A DNA stretch of 64,000 nt from Chryseobacterium angstadtii (GTDB taxonomy: Bacteria; Bacteroidota; Bacteroidia; Flavobacteriales; Weeksellaceae), in assembly GCF_001045465.1 (NCBI RefSeq), contig NZ_LFND01000006.1:467899-531898 (forward strand), given 5' to 3'. Of this stretch, positions 17,237 to 26,430 are shown piece by piece (within the stretch, counting starts at the first letter, position 1; every line of letters begins with the position of its first letter). The notes beneath the pieces were generated by a model. It ran no database searches, was not told the DNA's origin, and was given only the letters and a program-made list of their open reading frames with translations. The translations under genes and the position numbers were made by a program.

Positions 17237-19375
17237 TTATTTGATCACCTTCATTTCATCAATAAGCCATTTAGAATCAGCAAATTTATCGATAATGAAA
17301 AGGATATACTTAGTGTCCACCATTATATTTCGACTGAAACGTGGGTCGTAGTTGATGTCACTCATCGTTCCCTCCCACTGTCTGTCAAAATTAAGACCTA
17401 CAAGATTTCCGTTGGCATCCAGAGCCGGACTTCCTGAGTTTCCACCAGTAGTGTGGTTGGTAGCAGTGAATCCTACCGGAACATCTCCCGATTTATCTTT
17501 ATAGAATCCGTAGTCTTTTTTGTTGTAAAGATCAATCAGTTTTTTAGGAACATCGAATTCATAATCTCCCGGAACATATTTCTCGATCACTCCGGCAAGA
17601 TGGGTCTGGTAACCGTAAGAAACAGCATCTCTAGGGGTAGAACCCTTTACTTTTCCATAGGTTACACGAAGCGTAGAGTTAGCATCCGGGAAGAATTTTC
17701 TTTCTTTATCCGTAGCCAGCTGCTGCGCCATAAATTTCTTCTGCAGATCATCAATTTTTCCCTGAAGAGCAGTATATTGAGGATCAGCCGTTTTCATATA
17801 CGTCTCTTTCATAGAAACATACAGCTGAAAAATAGGATCTTTTTTCAATGTTTTGATCAGTTTGTCCTGATTGGAAAATGCCTTTTCAATATCTCCGGTA
17901 AGAGAAGCTCCGTTTACCTGAGCTCTTCCTGTGATAATTGAATTCTTAGACATCTCTTCTATCATCGGGATATTCTGATTCTCTTCTTTGTACTTGTTGA
18001 ATCCAAGAGGCAGGAACTGAGCACCCGTTTTATTGGCATACAGAGCCAATAGTTTTGCGGTTACTTTAGCATCAAGTTCTGCACTGTAATCTTTATAGAA
18101 TGATGTTAACTTTGTCTTTAGTTTGGCAAGGTCTTTTTCTTCCATTTTCCCTGCTTCTACAGAGGCAATATAATCGTAGTAATCGCCTGCCAGTTTCAGA
18201 GTTTCAGCATTTTTTACGACTTCTGTATAATAGGCATTGTTCAGTGCATAAGGAGCCTGATCGTTATACAGTTTATTCATCTGGTCTAATGTAGCTTTGA
18301 TCTCAGGGTTCTTAGCGACCAATGAACCTTCGTACATTACTTTTTTCTCTACAGCATTGGATTTTTTCAATCCTTCTACTTCACCGATCCATTTTTTCCA
18401 GTAATTGGCTACTGATGCATATTTTGAAGCATATTTGATACGCGTTTCACTGTCTACACGCATTTTTTCGTCTAATGTTTTCAATGCTACATCACGTACG
18501 GCAATTCTTGCAGGATCGATATCCGTCATGATCTTTTCTACCGCTACAGCAGGAAGATATTCCGTAGTTTTTCCCGGAAACCCGAATACGAAAGTAAAAT
18601 CGTTTTCAGCTTTATCCTTAATAGAAACCGGTAAATAATGCTTAGGAACGTAAGGAACATTGTCTTTTGAATATTCTGCAGGCTTGTTGTCTTTACCCGC
18701 ATAAATTCTGAACATAGAGAAATCCCCAGTATGTCTTGGCCAAACCCAGTTGTCTGTATCACTACCGAATTTCCCAATACTTTGCGGCGGTGCCCCAACC
18801 AAACGGATATCTTTGTACGTTTCCGTAGTAAATGCGTAATATTTGTTACCGTAATACATTGATTTTACAACGATAGACTGGTAAGGTTCTATTTTCTGAG
18901 TATTTTTATAAACCTCAATATTTTTACTGATCTTTTTAGCCAGTTCCGGCTCTACCAGATTATCGGTACCTTCCAAAATCTGATCGGTAACCTCTTTGAT
19001 ATCTACAATGAAATCTACTTTTACACCAGGATTCGGAAGTTCACCTTCAGGATTTTTAGCCCAGAATCCATTGGAAAGAAGGTCGTTCTGAACGGTAGAA
19101 TGTGCCTGAATCTGCCCATAGCCACAGTGATGGTTGGTAAGCAGCAATCCTTTCGGTGAAATGATTTCTGCAGTACATCCCCCGTTAAACTGTACTACCG
19201 CATCCTTTATGCTCGGCTTCTGAGTATTGAAAATGTCTTTGGCAGAGATCTTCATTCCCAAATCCTTCATTTCCTTTTCATTCAGTTCAGTAGGAATCCA
19301 CATTCCTCCATATTGTTGTGCAAATGCCATTGCAGCCGGCAAAAGAAATACGGATAAAAGTATCTTTTTTGTCAT
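17237..19375 (-). CDS. S46 family dipeptidyl peptidase, DPP11 type by its key arginine
   Basis: ATG at 19375 gives 712 residues with a signal peptide (MTKKILLSVFLLPAAMAFAQ), so it is probably periplasmic. The chymotrypsin-like triad is visible: His in LLTNHHCG, Asp in the GSDTDNWVWPRHTGDFSMFR region and Ser in GNSGSP (about Ser647). Arg lies 18 residues after the catalytic Ser (NFDRQW). In Porphyromonas gingivalis the matching spacing, Ser655 to Arg673, marks DPP11, which cuts after Asp/Glu, while DPP7 has Gly there. I therefore infer acidic P1 specificity. It is transcribed alone and helps use proteins as food. Confidence 0.9.
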   Translation of the reverse strand: MTKKILLSVFLLPAAMAFAQQYGGMWIPTELNEKEMKDLGMKISAKDIFNTQKPSIKDAVVQFNGGCTAEIISPKGLLLTNHHCGYGQIQAHSTVQNDLLSNGFWAKNPEGELPNPGVKVDFIVDIKEVTDQILEGTDNLVEPELAKKISKNIEVYKNTQKIEPYQSIVVKSMYYGNKYYAFTTETYKDIRLVGAPPQSIGKFGSDTDNWVWPRHTGDFSMFRIYAGKDNKPAEYSKDNVPYVPKHYLPVSIKDKAENDFTFVFGFPGKTTEYLPAVAVEKIMTDIDPARIAVRDVALKTLDEKMRVDSETRIKYASKYASVANYWKKWIGEVEGLKKSNAVEKKVMYEGSLVAKNPEIKATLDQMNKLYNDQAPYALNNAYYTEVVKNAETLKLAGDYYDYIASVEAGKMEEKDLAKLKTKLTSFYKDYSAELDAKVTAKLLALYANKTGAQFLPLGFNKYKEENQNIPMIEEMSKNSIITGRAQVNGASLTGDIEKAFSNQDKLIKTLKKDPIFQLYVSMKETYMKTADPQYTALQGKIDDLQKKFMAQQLATDKERKFFPDANSTLRVTYGKVKGSTPRDAVSYGYQTHLAGVIEKYVPGDYEFDVPKKLIDLYNKKDYGFYKDKSGDVPVGFTATNHTTGGNSGSPALDANGNLVGLNFDRQWEGTMSDINYDPRFSRNIMVDTKYILFIIDKFADSKWLIDEMKVIK

Positions 19376-19439
19376 AATCAAAATTTTGCCCCAATTTACA
19401 AAGAATATTGTACATATGCCTTACGTGGGTGAGGAAATG

Positions 19440-19656
19440 TGGGGTGAGGGGTGAGGAATCAAGAATCAAGAGCCAAGAACCAAGAGTCAAGATTTTAGAT
19501 ACCAGACTTTAGACATCAGATTTCAGACATCAGACTTTTAGGTTGAGGCTGGAAAATGTGAATGGTGAATTTTACTGCGTAAGTGAAATGTGAATTTTAA
19601 GCACTGGGAATTACTACTGGGGCTGATATCAGGTGGCTGAGGCTCTCGAAGCCACC
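19440..19656 (-). repeat. Composite intergenic repeat with palindromic head, copy A
   Basis: Read on the minus strand, the palindrome is followed by CCAGTAGTAATT, AAAATTCACATTTCAC, AAAATTCACCATTCACATTT, CCTCAACCTAAAA and a run of TCTTGRYTCTTG-like sequence. The same blocks in the same order occur at 29523-29735. The two copies share most positions over about 200 nt. It occupies much of the 642-nt gap 19376-20017. Confidence 0.7.
19632..19656 (-). repeat. REP-like palindrome, copy 3
   Basis: Inverted orientation: GGTGGCT, then GAG and CTC of the inner stem, then AGCCACC when read on the minus strand. Confidence 0.8.
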
Positions 19657-19749
19657 GGATACTAGGTTTCAGGTTTGAGACTTTTAGGTTAAGGTTGGAA
19701 AATGTGAATGATGAAGTTTGATGTATAAATACAAGGTTTCATTACTACT

Positions 19750-19774
19750 GGTGGCTTCGAGAGCCTCAGCCACC
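19750..19774 (+). repeat. REP-like palindrome, copy 4
   Basis: Perfect arms with the GAG-AGC-CTC core, 94 nt from copy 3 and in the opposite orientation. A shorter version of the composite repeat (TTTTAGGTTAAGGTTGGAAA) lies between them. Confidence 0.8.
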
Positions 19775-20017
19775 AGATGTAAGTCAACGTATAACTATCC
19801 TTCATTTAATATTTCGGATTCACGGCCCAAGAATATCTCATAATTTCCTCTTATACCCTTTCAATCCTCAAACTCCAAAACTCTCAAACCTGAAACCTCG
19901 CATCCTGTACCTCGCATACCATATCCCGCATAAAAGTCATCTCCGAAAACCCGCCAATGGCTCAATTTTTGTTTCTAACAGAGCACTTAAATATCACTAT
20001 ATCTAAATTATTTCATT

Positions 20018-20506
20018 ATGACGAATAGCAAAATATTCATGTTCGCAATGGCATCGGCAGCCTTGCTAGCATCATGTAATCAAAAAGAAAAAACCGTTGA
20101 AAATACAGTTGCTACAACAGATTCTGCTGCAGTGCAGACAGCACCTTCGGACAGTATTACCAAAGCAACTCCTACGGCTGCCGGAGATACTTCCGAAAAT
20201 GCCCTTGACTGGCCGGGAACTTACGACGCTGTAGTTCCATGCGCAGACTGCCCGGGAATCAAGACGTCTCTGACAATCAATAACGATAAAACATTTAGCA
20301 TTACTGAAGAATATATCGACAGAAATTCGAAAAACCAGGATAAAGGAACTTTTGAATGGGATGCAACAGGAAGTATGATCACTTTAAAAGGAAAAACCGC
20401 TAATTATAAGTATAAAGTAGGCGAAAATATTCTGATACAGCTGGATATGGACGGTAAAGAAATTTCCGGTCCGAACAAGGATCTGTATGTTTTCAAGAAA
20501 AAATAG
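20018..20506 (+). CDS. NlpE-like copper-resistance lipoprotein
   Basis: The 162-residue product has a lipoprotein signal (MTNSKIFMFAMASAALLASC, Cys20 lipidated) and a Thr/Ala-rich linker. An NlpE N-terminal domain follows, beginning WPGTYDAVVPCADCPGIKTSL, with the CxxC pair and the closing strand DLYVFKK. In enterobacteria NlpE senses copper and surface contact through the Cpx system; no Cpx partner is seen here, so only the fold can be claimed. It is convergent with the MgtC-like gene. Confidence 0.82.
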   Translation: MTNSKIFMFAMASAALLASCNQKEKTVENTVATTDSAAVQTAPSDSITKATPTAAGDTSENALDWPGTYDAVVPCADCPGIKTSLTINNDKTFSITEEYIDRNSKNQDKGTFEWDATGSMITLKGKTANYKYKVGENILIQLDMDGKEISGPNKDLYVFKKK

Positions 20507-20530
20507 AGGCTCAGGCCTTTATTTTTTTGC
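20507..20530. terminator. Weak bidirectional terminator between convergent genes
   Basis: AGGC-TCAG-GCCT gives only a 4-bp stem but has a T run on one side and an A run on the other, between the stops at 20506 and 20538. Confidence 0.3.
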
Positions 20531-20537
20531 CTTTATC

Positions 20538-21185
20538 TTAAAACTGATAGGCAGTAATTTTTGGATCGTTGATAAGACTTCTGACCAACTCATCATGTCT
20601 TGTATGCCTGCCTGTAAGTCTCCAGATTATAGAAAGGCTTCCCTGTGTATACTGCATTTTCAGCATAAAATGTTTCAGGTGATGTTCCTTGAATATTTTT
20701 TCACAATGTCCTATATCTTCAGATCCCAACACCGTTATTCTATATTCTCTGATCTTATGGCTGCTGTCTATAAAATTCTGAAGATAAATCAATGCACTCA
20801 GGATCAGAAGCACCAGAACGGTTCCCAGCAAGGAAAGATAAACATAGCCAGAACCTACAGCCATTCCTATCGAAGCAGTAGCCCAGATGGTAGTTGCCGT
20901 GGTGATGCCGTCAATTTTATTATCTCCTTTAAAAATAACTCCTGCTCCCAGAAAACCAATTCCGGTAATGATATTTGCAGCCAAACGGTCCGGATTCTGT
21001 ACTCCGATTTTAATGGAAAGAATAGTAAAAAGACAGGATCCGAAACAGACCAGAATAAAGGTTCTAAGTCCTGCAGATTTGTTTCTGTATTCGCGTTCCG
21101 CACCAATCAGCAGTCCCAGCAAAACTGAGATGAGTATCAGGAGCAGTTCGTTCTGAATCGCATAATGATCCTGGAGAAAATCCAT
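20538..21185 (-). CDS. MgtC/SapB family membrane protein
   Basis: The 215-residue protein has the MgtC N-terminal membrane domain of about four or five helices. Family motifs are GLLIGAEREYRNKSAGLRTF, ANIITGIGFLGAGVIF and GITTATTIWATASIGMAVG. A ~75-residue C-terminal domain follows. MgtC proteins bind and restrain F-type ATP synthase in Salmonella and support growth at low Mg2+; the function here is not proven. No Mg2+ riboswitch-like leader is seen before it. Confidence 0.88.
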   Translation of the reverse strand: MDFLQDHYAIQNELLLILISVLLGLLIGAEREYRNKSAGLRTFILVCFGSCLFTILSIKIGVQNPDRLAANIITGIGFLGAGVIFKGDNKIDGITTATTIWATASIGMAVGSGYVYLSLLGTVLVLLILSALIYLQNFIDSSHKIREYRITVLGSEDIGHCEKIFKEHHLKHFMLKMQYTQGSLSIIWRLTGRHTRHDELVRSLINDPKITAYQF

Positions 21186-21327
21186 TGTATAAAGTTTATC
21201 TGAATAAAATTACAATAAAAAAGCGTATCCTCATACTTTCTGATACCAGACTTTGTACCGTTCAAAATTCCGATTTAAAGGAAAAGTTTTGTAATATTAC
21301 AGTTTAATATCAATAAAAAGATTCATC

Positions 21328-21882
21328 ATGACTCCTATTTTTTTTGCTACAAAGGAAGAATTCAGACAGTGGCTGGAAAAAAATCACATGAATGAAAAGG
21401 AAATTGTGGTAGGATTTTACAAAAAAAGCACTGGAAAACCTTCCATGGACTGGCCGGAATCAGTGGATCAGGCTTTATGTTTCGGATGGATAGATGGAGT
21501 AAGAAGGTCTATAGATACTGAAAGCTTTTCTAACCGTTTTACCCCCAGAAAGCCCAACAGCATCTGGAGCGTAATCAATATTAAGAAGGTGGAAGAACTG
21601 ACGAAAGCAGGCCTTATGAAACCGGAGGGACAAAAGGCATTTGAAGCCAGAAAAGAGGGCAAAACAGGGATTTACTCACATGAGAATGCCCTTCTACTCG
21701 ATCCTGTGTATGAGCAGCAGTTTAAAGCCCATCAGAATGCCTGGGATTTTTTTGAGAAACAGGCTCCTTCTTATAAAAAAACGATCATTCACTGGCTGAT
21801 GAGTGCCAAACAGGAAAAAACAAGACTTTCAAGACTGGAAAAAGTGATTCATGAAAGCGAACATTTACGAAGATTAAAATAA
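21328..21882 (+). CDS. YdeI/OmpD-associated family protein
   Basis: The 184-residue protein shows the family pattern: an N-terminal FATKEEFRQWLEKNH, then GFYKKSTGKPSMDWPESVDQ, ALCFGWIDGVRRSID and RFTPRKPNSIWSVINIKKVE, with a Lys-rich C-terminal helix. This family is annotated as bacteriocin-protection or OmpD-associated; the biochemical role is unclear. It has its own short leader and is followed 27 nt later by an immunity-type gene, possibly in one transcript. Confidence 0.8.
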   Translation: MTPIFFATKEEFRQWLEKNHMNEKEIVVGFYKKSTGKPSMDWPESVDQALCFGWIDGVRRSIDTESFSNRFTPRKPNSIWSVINIKKVEELTKAGLMKPEGQKAFEARKEGKTGIYSHENALLLDPVYEQQFKAHQNAWDFFEKQAPSYKKTIIHWLMSAKQEKTRLSRLEKVIHESEHLRRLK

Positions 21883-21909
21883 ATAGACAGTATACTTAAA
21901 AAATAATTT

Positions 21910-22308
21910 ATGGAGAAAGAAATTTCACACTTTTGGCTGGGGTATTTTAAAAATGAGGAGGATTTCGATGATTTTGCTGAAGAGAATGAAAGCTATTATA
22001 CAGAGGAGGAAAACGAAGATTTATATGTCTCCAAATTTGCACAGTCTCAAAATATACAATGGTTTGATTATGATTTTCTGGAGTATGGTTTTGAAGAGGC
22101 CAGTTTAGGCATTTATGAAAAATTCGCAGATTATTCTTATGCAGACCAATGGCTTCCGGCTGTGGAACAGAAGATCAACGAACTGGGACTGGAAACTCCG
22201 GTGAACGCCATTATTTTTGCAAGCAGACATGTGATCCCAAGACCTGTTTCCGTGAACGATGAGGAGTATGCGCTTTACTACATCGGCGAAATTGAATATA
22301 ACATCTAG
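21910..22308 (+). CDS. Immunity-type protein, resembles Imm22 family
   Basis: The 132-residue protein is very acidic. It begins ISHFWLGYFKNEEDFDDF and contains SKFAQSQNIQWFDYDFLEYG, a pattern I associate with Imm22 immunity proteins of polymorphic toxin systems (short W-x-G-x-F start, an acidic 'yDeDf.E' centre). No toxin gene is adjacent, so it would be an orphan immunity gene. I place it there by pattern only. Confidence 0.5.
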   Translation: MEKEISHFWLGYFKNEEDFDDFAEENESYYTEEENEDLYVSKFAQSQNIQWFDYDFLEYGFEEASLGIYEKFADYSYADQWLPAVEQKINELGLETPVNAIIFASRHVIPRPVSVNDEEYALYYIGEIEYNI

Positions 22309-22313
22309 TTTTT

Positions 22314-22877
22314 GTGAAAAAGACATCAATAAAGGATCATGGAAATCTGCTGAAGGTTTTTATGATCCTTTTAAATTATGACGCAATCCGGAGAGACATA
22401 ATCATGCTCTGGGCAGATTCTGTTTTGGCCTCAGAAGAGGAATCTGAATATCCGTTTATTGAACTTTCTACCTCTAACAATACACTTGATACCATACAGA
22501 TCTTAAACAGAAATTCCACCCATGCGGATAGCGAAATCACTTCCAGAGCTGTATTAGGTATTTTGTATCATATGCTTCAGGAAGAAAAGGTGGCTTTAAA
22601 AACGGCTTTTGAGGTTGCAACCTCTATTTCTTATGAAAAGCAACTTACCGATGCTGAACAGTTTCTTCTTTATCGTTTTGACGAATATATTGAACTCGGT
22701 CTGCATGAAACTAATGAAAAATTAAGGCTTTTCAACACTCATTTTGTGGATTTATTAAGGGTATATCAAGATTTCAGGCTTGAAAACCACAGCAACTGGC
22801 CGATTATCAATGAAAAAATGAAAATGGGTCTGGAAATTCAGCTTGAAACTGTCAGGAAAAAATATCCTTACTATTAG
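22314..22877 (+). CDS. Hypothetical helical protein (187 aa)
   Basis: GTG at 22314 is 5 nt after the preceding stop, suggesting coupling; an internal ATG at 22362 is the alternative. The protein is all-helical in appearance, soluble and acidic, with no family I recognise. Its place directly behind an Imm22-like gene makes a role as an immunity or accessory protein possible but unproven. Confidence 0.65.
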   Translation: MKKTSIKDHGNLLKVFMILLNYDAIRRDIIMLWADSVLASEEESEYPFIELSTSNNTLDTIQILNRNSTHADSEITSRAVLGILYHMLQEEKVALKTAFEVATSISYEKQLTDAEQFLLYRFDEYIELGLHETNEKLRLFNTHFVDLLRVYQDFRLENHSNWPIINEKMKMGLEIQLETVRKKYPYY

Positions 22878-22882
22878 AAACC

Positions 22883-22963
22883 ATGACTATTCCGGATCAT
22901 ACAAAGAAGGAAAAAACAAAGGAAATTTATGGAGTATCGGCAGAAAGTCTTATTTTTAAGTAA
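22883..22963 (+). CDS. Very short frame, possible gene remnant (26 aa)
   Basis: ATG 22883 to TAA 22963 encodes MTIPDHTKKEKTKEIYGVSA plus six residues, lying 5 nt after one gene and 15 nt before the next. It could be a truncated remnant or chance; there is no homology I can name. Confidence 0.2.
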   Translation: MTIPDHTKKEKTKEIYGVSAESLIFK

Positions 22964-22978
22964 GTAAAGATTTCTGAT

Positions 22979-23614
22979 ATGTACAAAAAACTCATTGCCA
23001 TCAATTCGGCTGTCGTACTGCTGTTGGCTGCTGTGTATGTTTTGGGATATTATGTGATGAACTATCCTATGCGGTTTGATTTATGGTACCTGTTGAAAGA
23101 ATGTCAACTCCAGTATCTTATAGCCGTTCTGTGTATTACGGCACTGGCTTCTTATCTGATCAGCAGTCTGGATTTTAAAAAACTGAACTTTAAAAGTAAG
23201 TTTTTAAGTGTGTTTCCTGTGGTTAACATTCTGGCTGTGGCATTTTTCGTTTATATAGCCGCCGATGGATTTATAAAAAATAAAAGAAAGCTCACCAATC
23301 AGGAAAATTATTACATCCGGGAGGCTAAAAAGGACATCCAAAAAGACCAGATTATGATGAGATACACAGGTGGATTTTCAGTTTCCGGCTATGATCAGAA
23401 AACACTCAGCAGAATTGACAGTGTTACCAGAAAATACGGCATTATTTCACAAAATACAGGCTGCACCGTTGATATGACAGATATAAAAGCCCAGGAAAAA
23501 TATGACGAAATCACCAATCCTTACCTTGAAAAAAGGAATGGGAAAGGCTGGAAAGAGAGAATGAAAAAAGAAATTGATGATGTGAAAAAAACTAAAAATC
23601 AGGGAACGGAATAA
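22979..23614 (+). CDS. Hypothetical membrane protein (211 aa, three helices)
   Basis: Three hydrophobic helices (about 5-28, 43-65 and 78-97) are followed by a highly charged ~115-residue cytoplasmic tail rich in Lys. No known family. It lies in a tight same-strand run (12 nt to the next gene). Confidence 0.7.
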   Translation: MYKKLIAINSAVVLLLAAVYVLGYYVMNYPMRFDLWYLLKECQLQYLIAVLCITALASYLISSLDFKKLNFKSKFLSVFPVVNILAVAFFVYIAADGFIKNKRKLTNQENYYIREAKKDIQKDQIMMRYTGGFSVSGYDQKTLSRIDSVTRKYGIISQNTGCTVDMTDIKAQEKYDEITNPYLEKRNGKGWKERMKKEIDDVKKTKNQGTE

Positions 23615-23626
23615 ACAAATTTAAAG

Positions 23627-24373
23627 ATGAATGAAGATCTGCAAAACGAAATTAATCTCCACTCGGCCGGAGCCACAGTACGGCACCGTTCTGATTTTGA
23701 TCATTTGAAAAGTCATAAAAATGAATTTCAATTAGACAAAGAATTTATCGACAAATGGGTGTTACCATTTTACATGACCATACGCCATACTTCCGGCTTA
23801 TGGATTGAAGAAATAAAACAACTCAAAGATGAGATCACTGAAGATATTACCGCTGCTCTTCTTGGAGATTTTAACTGGAGAACAAGAACTGTGGGAGCTT
23901 ATTTTTCTGCTGTAAAAAACTATGAGAGTCAAGTTGACATCATTGGTGTACATCTTCTTAAAAGTGAAGTATGCTATGCAGGCGATCTGTATGCTCTTGT
24001 TTTTGCGTTTTATAATAATGAGAAAACTGTTCGGTACCTGAATCAGTATCTTGATTATTATTTACAAAAACCTGAACTTTATTTTGATCAGGAAAGAGTG
24101 ATGGAAACTGTTGTTTATCTGGATACCATCAATGGCACCCATAATTTTGCAAAGCATCTTATTTACTGGGAAAAAATGCTGGAAAGAAGGAAGGAAATTT
24201 CCAAGATGAGGAATATACAAACCGCTAATTTCATTGAAAAGCAGGAAGGAAAAGCCAGAGCTGAAGAATTTCTGGCAGCTGTAAATAATTTTAAATCTCA
24301 GTACAATCTAGATACGGAATGGATTAGCGAACAAATTCAACTCTTAAAAGAATTGAGAGACTATTCTATTTAA
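23627..24373 (+). CDS. DUF6000-like protein (248 aa)
   Basis: The core reads WVLPFYMTIRHTSGLWIEEI, then GDFNWRTRTVGAYFSAVKNY, LLKSEVCYAGDLYALVFAFY and the tail motif FDQERVMETVVYLDTINGT. I match these to the DUF6000 family, often found beside immunity-like genes. It is soluble and helical; its function is unknown. It is part of the 21910-25122 run. Confidence 0.6.
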   Translation: MNEDLQNEINLHSAGATVRHRSDFDHLKSHKNEFQLDKEFIDKWVLPFYMTIRHTSGLWIEEIKQLKDEITEDITAALLGDFNWRTRTVGAYFSAVKNYESQVDIIGVHLLKSEVCYAGDLYALVFAFYNNEKTVRYLNQYLDYYLQKPELYFDQERVMETVVYLDTINGTHNFAKHLIYWEKMLERRKEISKMRNIQTANFIEKQEGKARAEEFLAAVNNFKSQYNLDTEWISEQIQLLKELRDYSI

Positions 24374-24384
24374 TAAAAAAACCA

Positions 24385-25122
24385 TTGAAAAAAATTATAC
24401 CTGTACTCGTTTCCTGCTTTTTGCTTGTTTATTCCTGTAAAAAGGATAACATAACTGCTACTGATCAGAAAAAAGATCCACTTACAGAAATAGATATCCA
24501 AAAAGATTCGTTAAACAATAAGAGTCTCGGACAACAAATTAACTCTTTTAAAATTGGAAAAAAAACTTCTGATCTGGTTCCGAACGGCTATGATATTCAG
24601 TATGATGCGGAAGGTGACCTGAATCAGGATAAGCTTCCCGACATCGCGCTTGTTATTAGGAAGAAAGCAGATACGCTGGCTGGCAGAAAAATGATGATCC
24701 TTTTAAAAAATCCGGATCAAACTTACCGCTTGGATAAAATTTCAGACACCGTACTTCCGGATGAATACAACGAGTCCGGATATAAAATGCATGACCCCGA
24801 AGATATTTCCATACAAAACGGTGAACTGAGCATTAATTTATATGATACAGGGCCCTACGGAAATCAATTCAGTAGGTTTAAATACCTGAACGGAGATCTT
24901 ATCCTGACTTATATTGAAACCTATAATATGGGAGCAGGTTCTCATTCTGCGTTGTTTTATACACCGATGAAAGGGAAATTAACCCTTGAAACCTTGAATA
25001 CTATGGAGGAAGAAATGCCTTCGGAATCTAAAAACTTTCAACTTAAAAGAGAAAGGTATTTATTTGAAAAAACGTCTCCGGATCATGTAATACGAAAGGT
25101 TTATGAATCTATTAGTGATTAA
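24385..25122 (+). CDS. Lipoprotein with a calcium-loop-like repeat (245 aa)
   Basis: The frame starts with TTG at 24385, 11 nt after the preceding stop, giving a lipoprotein signal (KKIIPVLVSCFLLVYSC, Cys lipidated). The segment GDLNQDKLPDIALVI resembles an FG-GAP or EF-loop repeat (D-x-N-x-D-x-x-D). The rest is beta-rich. Likely outer-membrane or periplasmic; no precise function. Confidence 0.68.
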   Translation: MKKIIPVLVSCFLLVYSCKKDNITATDQKKDPLTEIDIQKDSLNNKSLGQQINSFKIGKKTSDLVPNGYDIQYDAEGDLNQDKLPDIALVIRKKADTLAGRKMMILLKNPDQTYRLDKISDTVLPDEYNESGYKMHDPEDISIQNGELSINLYDTGPYGNQFSRFKYLNGDLILTYIETYNMGAGSHSALFYTPMKGKLTLETLNTMEEEMPSESKNFQLKRERYLFEKTSPDHVIRKVYESISD

Positions 25123-25258
25123 CAGGCTTTTCCTTTAATAAGCCTATCTCAAAATAGCGAAAATGGGTAATTGATGGGTGTGTATAATTATTCGAATTTT
25201 GTTGGAACAGATTTGAAAAGATCTGTATCAAATCAATCGAAAAAAAAACATTAGCATC

Positions 25259-25837
25259 ATGAAAACTCTACATTTCGGACTTTTAGGAAAGGAAAATACG
25301 GGTCCTTTTATTGTTACGGCTATTCTTTATAGCATTATTTTATGTCTGCCTTTTATTTATTTTCTGTATCTGAAGGGGCAGCCACATTATTCCAGACATG
25401 AAAATATAGATGAGGCAGGAAAAACCATTGTGGTAAAAGACTGGCGGGATGATGCAGAATCCAGACAGTTTATATTGCTTACAAGAGCATCTATTTTCAG
25501 TGCCGCTTTATCTTTCGGAGCGCTTGGAGCAGCGGTAAGCCTTATCACGCGGGCAAGAAAATCCAGCGCCTTCAACCCTAAAATAACCATCAAAGAATTA
25601 ATTTCTATACAGACTATAGGTGCTGTTTTTGCTTTTATCCTTTCTTTGATTTTTATGGGCGAAATGATTGGCGGAACCTTATTCCCCAATGCTGATGAAT
25701 TTTATTACATTCTCTATATTCCCGCAGCAATGGCAAAGCTTATGGTTTGGTCTTTCCTGGCAGGTTTTGCAGAAAGATTCGTTCCTAATATTCTTGAGAA
25801 TTTAACCAAAATAAAAGATTCCAATGAGGATTCCTGA
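25259..25837 (+). CDS. Hypothetical membrane protein (192 aa)
   Basis: Four hydrophobic segments are seen at about 15-38, 80-101, 116-140 and 150-175, with a charged loop between the first two. It has its own 136-nt leader ending in an A-rich stretch just before ATG. I do not recognise the family. Confidence 0.7.
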   Translation: MKTLHFGLLGKENTGPFIVTAILYSIILCLPFIYFLYLKGQPHYSRHENIDEAGKTIVVKDWRDDAESRQFILLTRASIFSAALSFGALGAAVSLITRARKSSAFNPKITIKELISIQTIGAVFAFILSLIFMGEMIGGTLFPNADEFYYILYIPAAMAKLMVWSFLAGFAERFVPNILENLTKIKDSNEDS

Positions 25838-26034
25838 AACAATTTGTCTTTTTATTTTGAAAAATATTACAAAACTTGTGTTTCACAGAATATTTATATT
25901 TCATATCTTTAGTCAGTATTGATTTTGAATGAATGATCATTCTTAAAAAATACAGATGAAAAAACCAAGAGGAAGGTAAGATGAAGTGGTGAAAAATGAT
26001 TATAAAAATTTCCTGCATCACACAGAAAATTTTG

Positions 26035-26064
26035 GAAGGCTAAAGTTTTAGTCTTCTTTTTTTT
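26035..26064 (+). terminator. Rho-independent terminator in the 25838-26430 gap
   Basis: GAAGGCTAAA pairs with TTTAGTCTTC (one G-T pair), followed by eight T. Confidence 0.8.
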
Positions 26065-26380
26065 GGATAATAGAGAAGTGAAAAAGAGTAATAAATCCTT
26101 GATTTATCTAACTTATAATACTACCTGATTTCGGAATAATGAACAGCATGATTGATTATTAAAATGTTATCATTTATCGCAAGGGGAAACAAGATTTTTA
26201 TACTTTTTTGAATGTTTCTAAAGCTAAACAAGGCCACTTCGTTTATTAAAGTAATACAAAAATAGGCTATTACTTAGATTGGCTTTATGTCCTTATGTAT
26301 CTTAAAAATGAAAAATCATCGTACAAACCTTTCTGTTTAGCTTTTCGATTAGGAAACCTTATTCCGGGTTCAGGTTAAAA

Positions 26381-26410
26381 CAAAAAAAGGTGAGCTTCAA
26401 AACTCACCTT
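26381..26410 (-). terminator. Rho-independent terminator of polA
   Basis: AAGGTGAG and CTCACCTT form an 8-bp stem; on the minus strand a run of T follows, 20 nt after the polA stop. Confidence 0.88.
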
Positions 26411-26430
26411 CCTTTTTATCTTTTATTTGA

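Larger units (their letters stand above)
25838..26430. other. 593-nt gap with two terminators and a possible small transcript
   Basis: No convincing gene is present; only 7- and 15-codon frames start at 25956 and 25997. A strong + strand terminator lies at 26035-26064, 200 nt after the last gene. It may end that mRNA or a separate small RNA. The remainder up to 26386 is AT-rich with no visible structure. Confidence 0.5.

Noticed and set aside
12001..19960. Shared AAAACCCGCCA string upstream of 12074 and 20018 as a regulatory motif
   Set aside because: Only two copies and short; spacing to start codons differs.
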